Source: Hodarchaeum sp048939725 (GTDB lineage Archaea > Asgardarchaeota > Heimdallarchaeia > Hodarchaeales > Hodarchaeaceae). Taken from it: a DNA stretch of 6,188 nt. Positions within the stretch are counted from its first letter, which is position 1. The number at the start of each line of letters is the position of its first letter. The stretch covers positions 1 to 6,188 of the forward strand of contig JBHLPG010000239.1 in the NCBI GenBank assembly GCA_048939725.1. The letters run 5' to 3'. Shown piece after piece: positions 4,564 through 6,188 of the stretch. The notes beneath the pieces were generated by a model. It was given only the letters and a program-made list of their open reading frames with translations, was not told where the DNA came from and made no database searches. Made by a program: the position numbers and the translations under genes.

Positions 4564-6188
4564 ATGATTGATCATACACAAGATGATTATTCGAATCTTA
4601 TCCGAACTTACCTTCAGAATGAACCATCTAGACATTTTGGAGATCTTGACTATCTTAGATCCCAAACAAAAAACGGAACGATTGAAAAATTACTTAAACA
4701 GTTGAAACGTACCTCTAATCTTGATGATCAATTTATTTTGGCTAGTAATTTATTTTCACAAATAATCACAGAAGAAATGGCTCAATATGATGATAATCTA
4801 AAAGAAAGCTACCAATTTCAACAGGATGTAATGATTGTCTTTTTTAACTTATACAAAAAGTCAATAGAGGAAGGAGATACTCAACAAGAGGCTGAACAGA
4901 AAGCAGCTAAAATTTTCTGGAATTATATCCAAAGTAATCGTCTTGGGAAAGTCATGAATGTATTTATACGAAATCGTTTGCCATACTTGACCCCATCTGA
5001 TGAGTTAGAGCTCTTAGAACGATTCAATGTCATTGATAATCTTGTGAAACTAGTTCAAAGAAATGTAATTTCCCCAGGACGGTCTTATGAACAATCTGCT
5101 TATGAATTAATTTCAAACCATATTTCTAAGGCTATTAATCTATTTTTAGATAATACTTATGATGAAATGATAGTCTCTTTCAACATCGCTTCCGAGATGA
5201 TTAATGAATTTGAGGGGAGTGAAGCAGGCGCTAGATTCGCGTTTATAGTAGGATCTCTTTTGACGCAGAAAGGTGCCACTCTCTCTGAGGGCCTCCGGTT
5301 TCTTGATCAATCCAAAATACAATACGAACAACTCGGGGATGAGATTAATCTTGCTGATTGTTATACAGAAATTTCTACCGCATATTGGAGGAAGGGTATG
5401 TACAAAGATACATTAAACAATCTCGCTTTTGAGATAGATCTTCGGACAAAACAAAAGAATAATTACGCTGTTATGATTTCTGAAGAAAAATTATGTCATT
5501 TCTTCCGTAACTTGAGCCGTTTTAATGAATCTCAAGAGTGGGCCCTCCGACATCTAAATTCTACAATTCGTGCTGCAGATGATCAAATGAAAGGATTATT
5601 TTTTCTAGACGCCAACCTAAACTATGCTGAAACACTTCTGGGTTTAAATCAGTGGCTGAAAGCAGAAAAACATATAAGTTTTGCAGAACGAACAATTAGT
5701 CACTTAGATGTTTCTGATGAGTATAAACAAAGATTTATCCTAGAAATAAATAGGATGAAAGGTCATATCTCTGTTTTTCGAGGACAATTTGATCAAGCAA
5801 AAGTTTTCTTTGATAAAAGAAAGGAATTTAAACAAATAGCTCCTAATACACCTGTTTTTAATCGTTTTTTACGATCAGAAGCAACTTTATACCGAAATTT
5901 AAGGAATTTTTCTCAAGCAATCCAAACCATCCAGCCTCTTTTTCAAAATAAGGATTCCTTAAATCCTCTTAATGTAGTTCTTCTAGCAGAACTTCTTGCT
6001 TTACATGCACATGAATCACAGGCACTAAAACTATTGAAACGCGCTGAAAAAGTCTTTCTCAAGTGGAACTCCATTCATTGTCTCTCCCGCATCTATATTA
6101 GTATGGCATATATCTATCTTTTAATGCAGGATTTCCCCAAAGCTCAAAATTGGTATAAAAAAGCTTTAGAAATTATAGAAACAGATCT
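4564..6188 (+). CDS. Large TPR-repeat helical protein, 3' end beyond the window
   Basis: An open frame of 541 codons from the ATG at 4564 to the right edge, with no stop. It is rich in charged and aromatic residues, with no signal peptide or membrane segment. Residues about 1-200 are predicted helical, have no motif I recognise, and do not fit the TPR pattern. From about 221 the sequence falls into roughly eight degenerate helix-turn-helix units of 35-42 residues: about 221-258, 259-296, 297-338, 340-381, 386-424, 432-462, 466-500 and 502-540. The last is nearest the TPR consensus (ISMAYIYLLMQDFPKAQNWY then KKALEI). TPR arrays make a superhelical scaffold that binds other proteins, so the likely role is as an adaptor or as the sensory half of a larger protein. 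A C-terminal effector domain could follow outside the window. No Shine-Dalgarno precedes the ATG, and the frame is open further upstream, but there is no better start codon. The TPR fold is likely; the function is unknown. Confidence 0.82.
   Translation, partial: MIDHTQDDYSNLIRTYLQNEPSRHFGDLDYLRSQTKNGTIEKLLKQLKRTSNLDDQFILASNLFSQIITEEMAQYDDNLKESYQFQQDVMIVFFNLYKKSIEEGDTQQEAEQKAAKIFWNYIQSNRLGKVMNVFIRNRLPYLTPSDELELLERFNVIDNLVKLVQRNVISPGRSYEQSAYELISNHISKAINLFLDNTYDEMIVSFNIASEMINEFEGSEAGARFAFIVGSLLTQKGATLSEGLRFLDQSKIQYEQLGDEINLADCYTEISTAYWRKGMYKDTLNNLAFEIDLRTKQKNNYAVMISEEKLCHFFRNLSRFNESQEWALRHLNSTIRAADDQMKGLFFLDANLNYAETLLGLNQWLKAEKHISFAERTISHLDVSDEYKQRFILEINRMKGHISVFRGQFDQAKVFFDKRKEFKQIAPNTPVFNRFLRSEATLYRNLRNFSQAIQTIQPLFQNKDSLNPLNVVLLAELLALHAHESQALKLLKRAEKVFLKWNSIHCLSRIYISMAYIYLLMQDFPKAQNWYKKALEIIETD

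Noticed and set aside
5146..5331. Minus-strand open frame of 61 codons
   Set aside because: It lies fully antisense within the TPR gene, which stays open for 541 codons with a consistent repeat pattern.
1..6188. Mobile element, CRISPR array, RNA gene or a new defence-type operon
   Set aside because: I saw no transposase or integrase, regular spaced repeats, tRNA- or rRNA-like sequence, or toxin-antitoxin pair. The AbrB domain is fused to PhoU and is not an antitoxin next to a toxin. Gene spacing and orientation give no multi-gene cassette.

Overview
The window is AT-rich (about one third G+C by eye) and gene-dense. I read it as a chromosomal segment of an archaeon. The strongest evidence is a 330-residue protein that fuses an AbrB-type DNA-binding domain to a two-lobed PhoU domain, an architecture typical of archaea. 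Supporting signs are a start preceded by AGGTGA, an exact match to the archaeal/bacterial anti-Shine-Dalgarno, and other starts with no such motif but with AT-rich TATA-like boxes upstream. A soluble histidine kinase and a large TPR protein in such an AT-rich archaeon would fit an Asgard (Promethearchaeota) or related lineage, but that placement is a guess.

Layout, left to right: (1) 2-238, plus strand, the C-terminal end of an alpha/beta hydrolase whose start lies outside the window. (2) 263-1576, minus strand, a soluble sensor histidine kinase, convergent with the hydrolase and separated from it by 24 bases. (3) 1768-1992, minus strand, a small stand-alone NifU-like (Nfu) iron-sulfur carrier. 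(4) 2181-3173, minus strand, the AbrB-PhoU regulator. (5) 3382-4479, minus strand, an M24 Xaa-Pro peptidase with all metal ligands intact. (6) 4564 to the right edge, plus strand, a large helical TPR-repeat protein that runs out of the window (541 codons visible); it is divergent from the peptidase across an 84-base gap.

The four minus-strand genes are separated by gaps of about 190 to 210 bases. That suggests separate transcription units, and nothing ties the genes into one pathway. They look like housekeeping (peptidase, Nfu) and signalling (kinase, PhoU regulator) genes that happen to be neighbours. The kinase has no response regulator beside it, and the PhoU protein has no phosphate transporter beside it. 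No RNA gene, CRISPR array, transposase or attachment site is visible, and no stretch above 300 bases lacks a gene. The most notable non-coding element is a perfect 9-base inverted repeat at 1688-1719. I found no convincing new multi-gene system.
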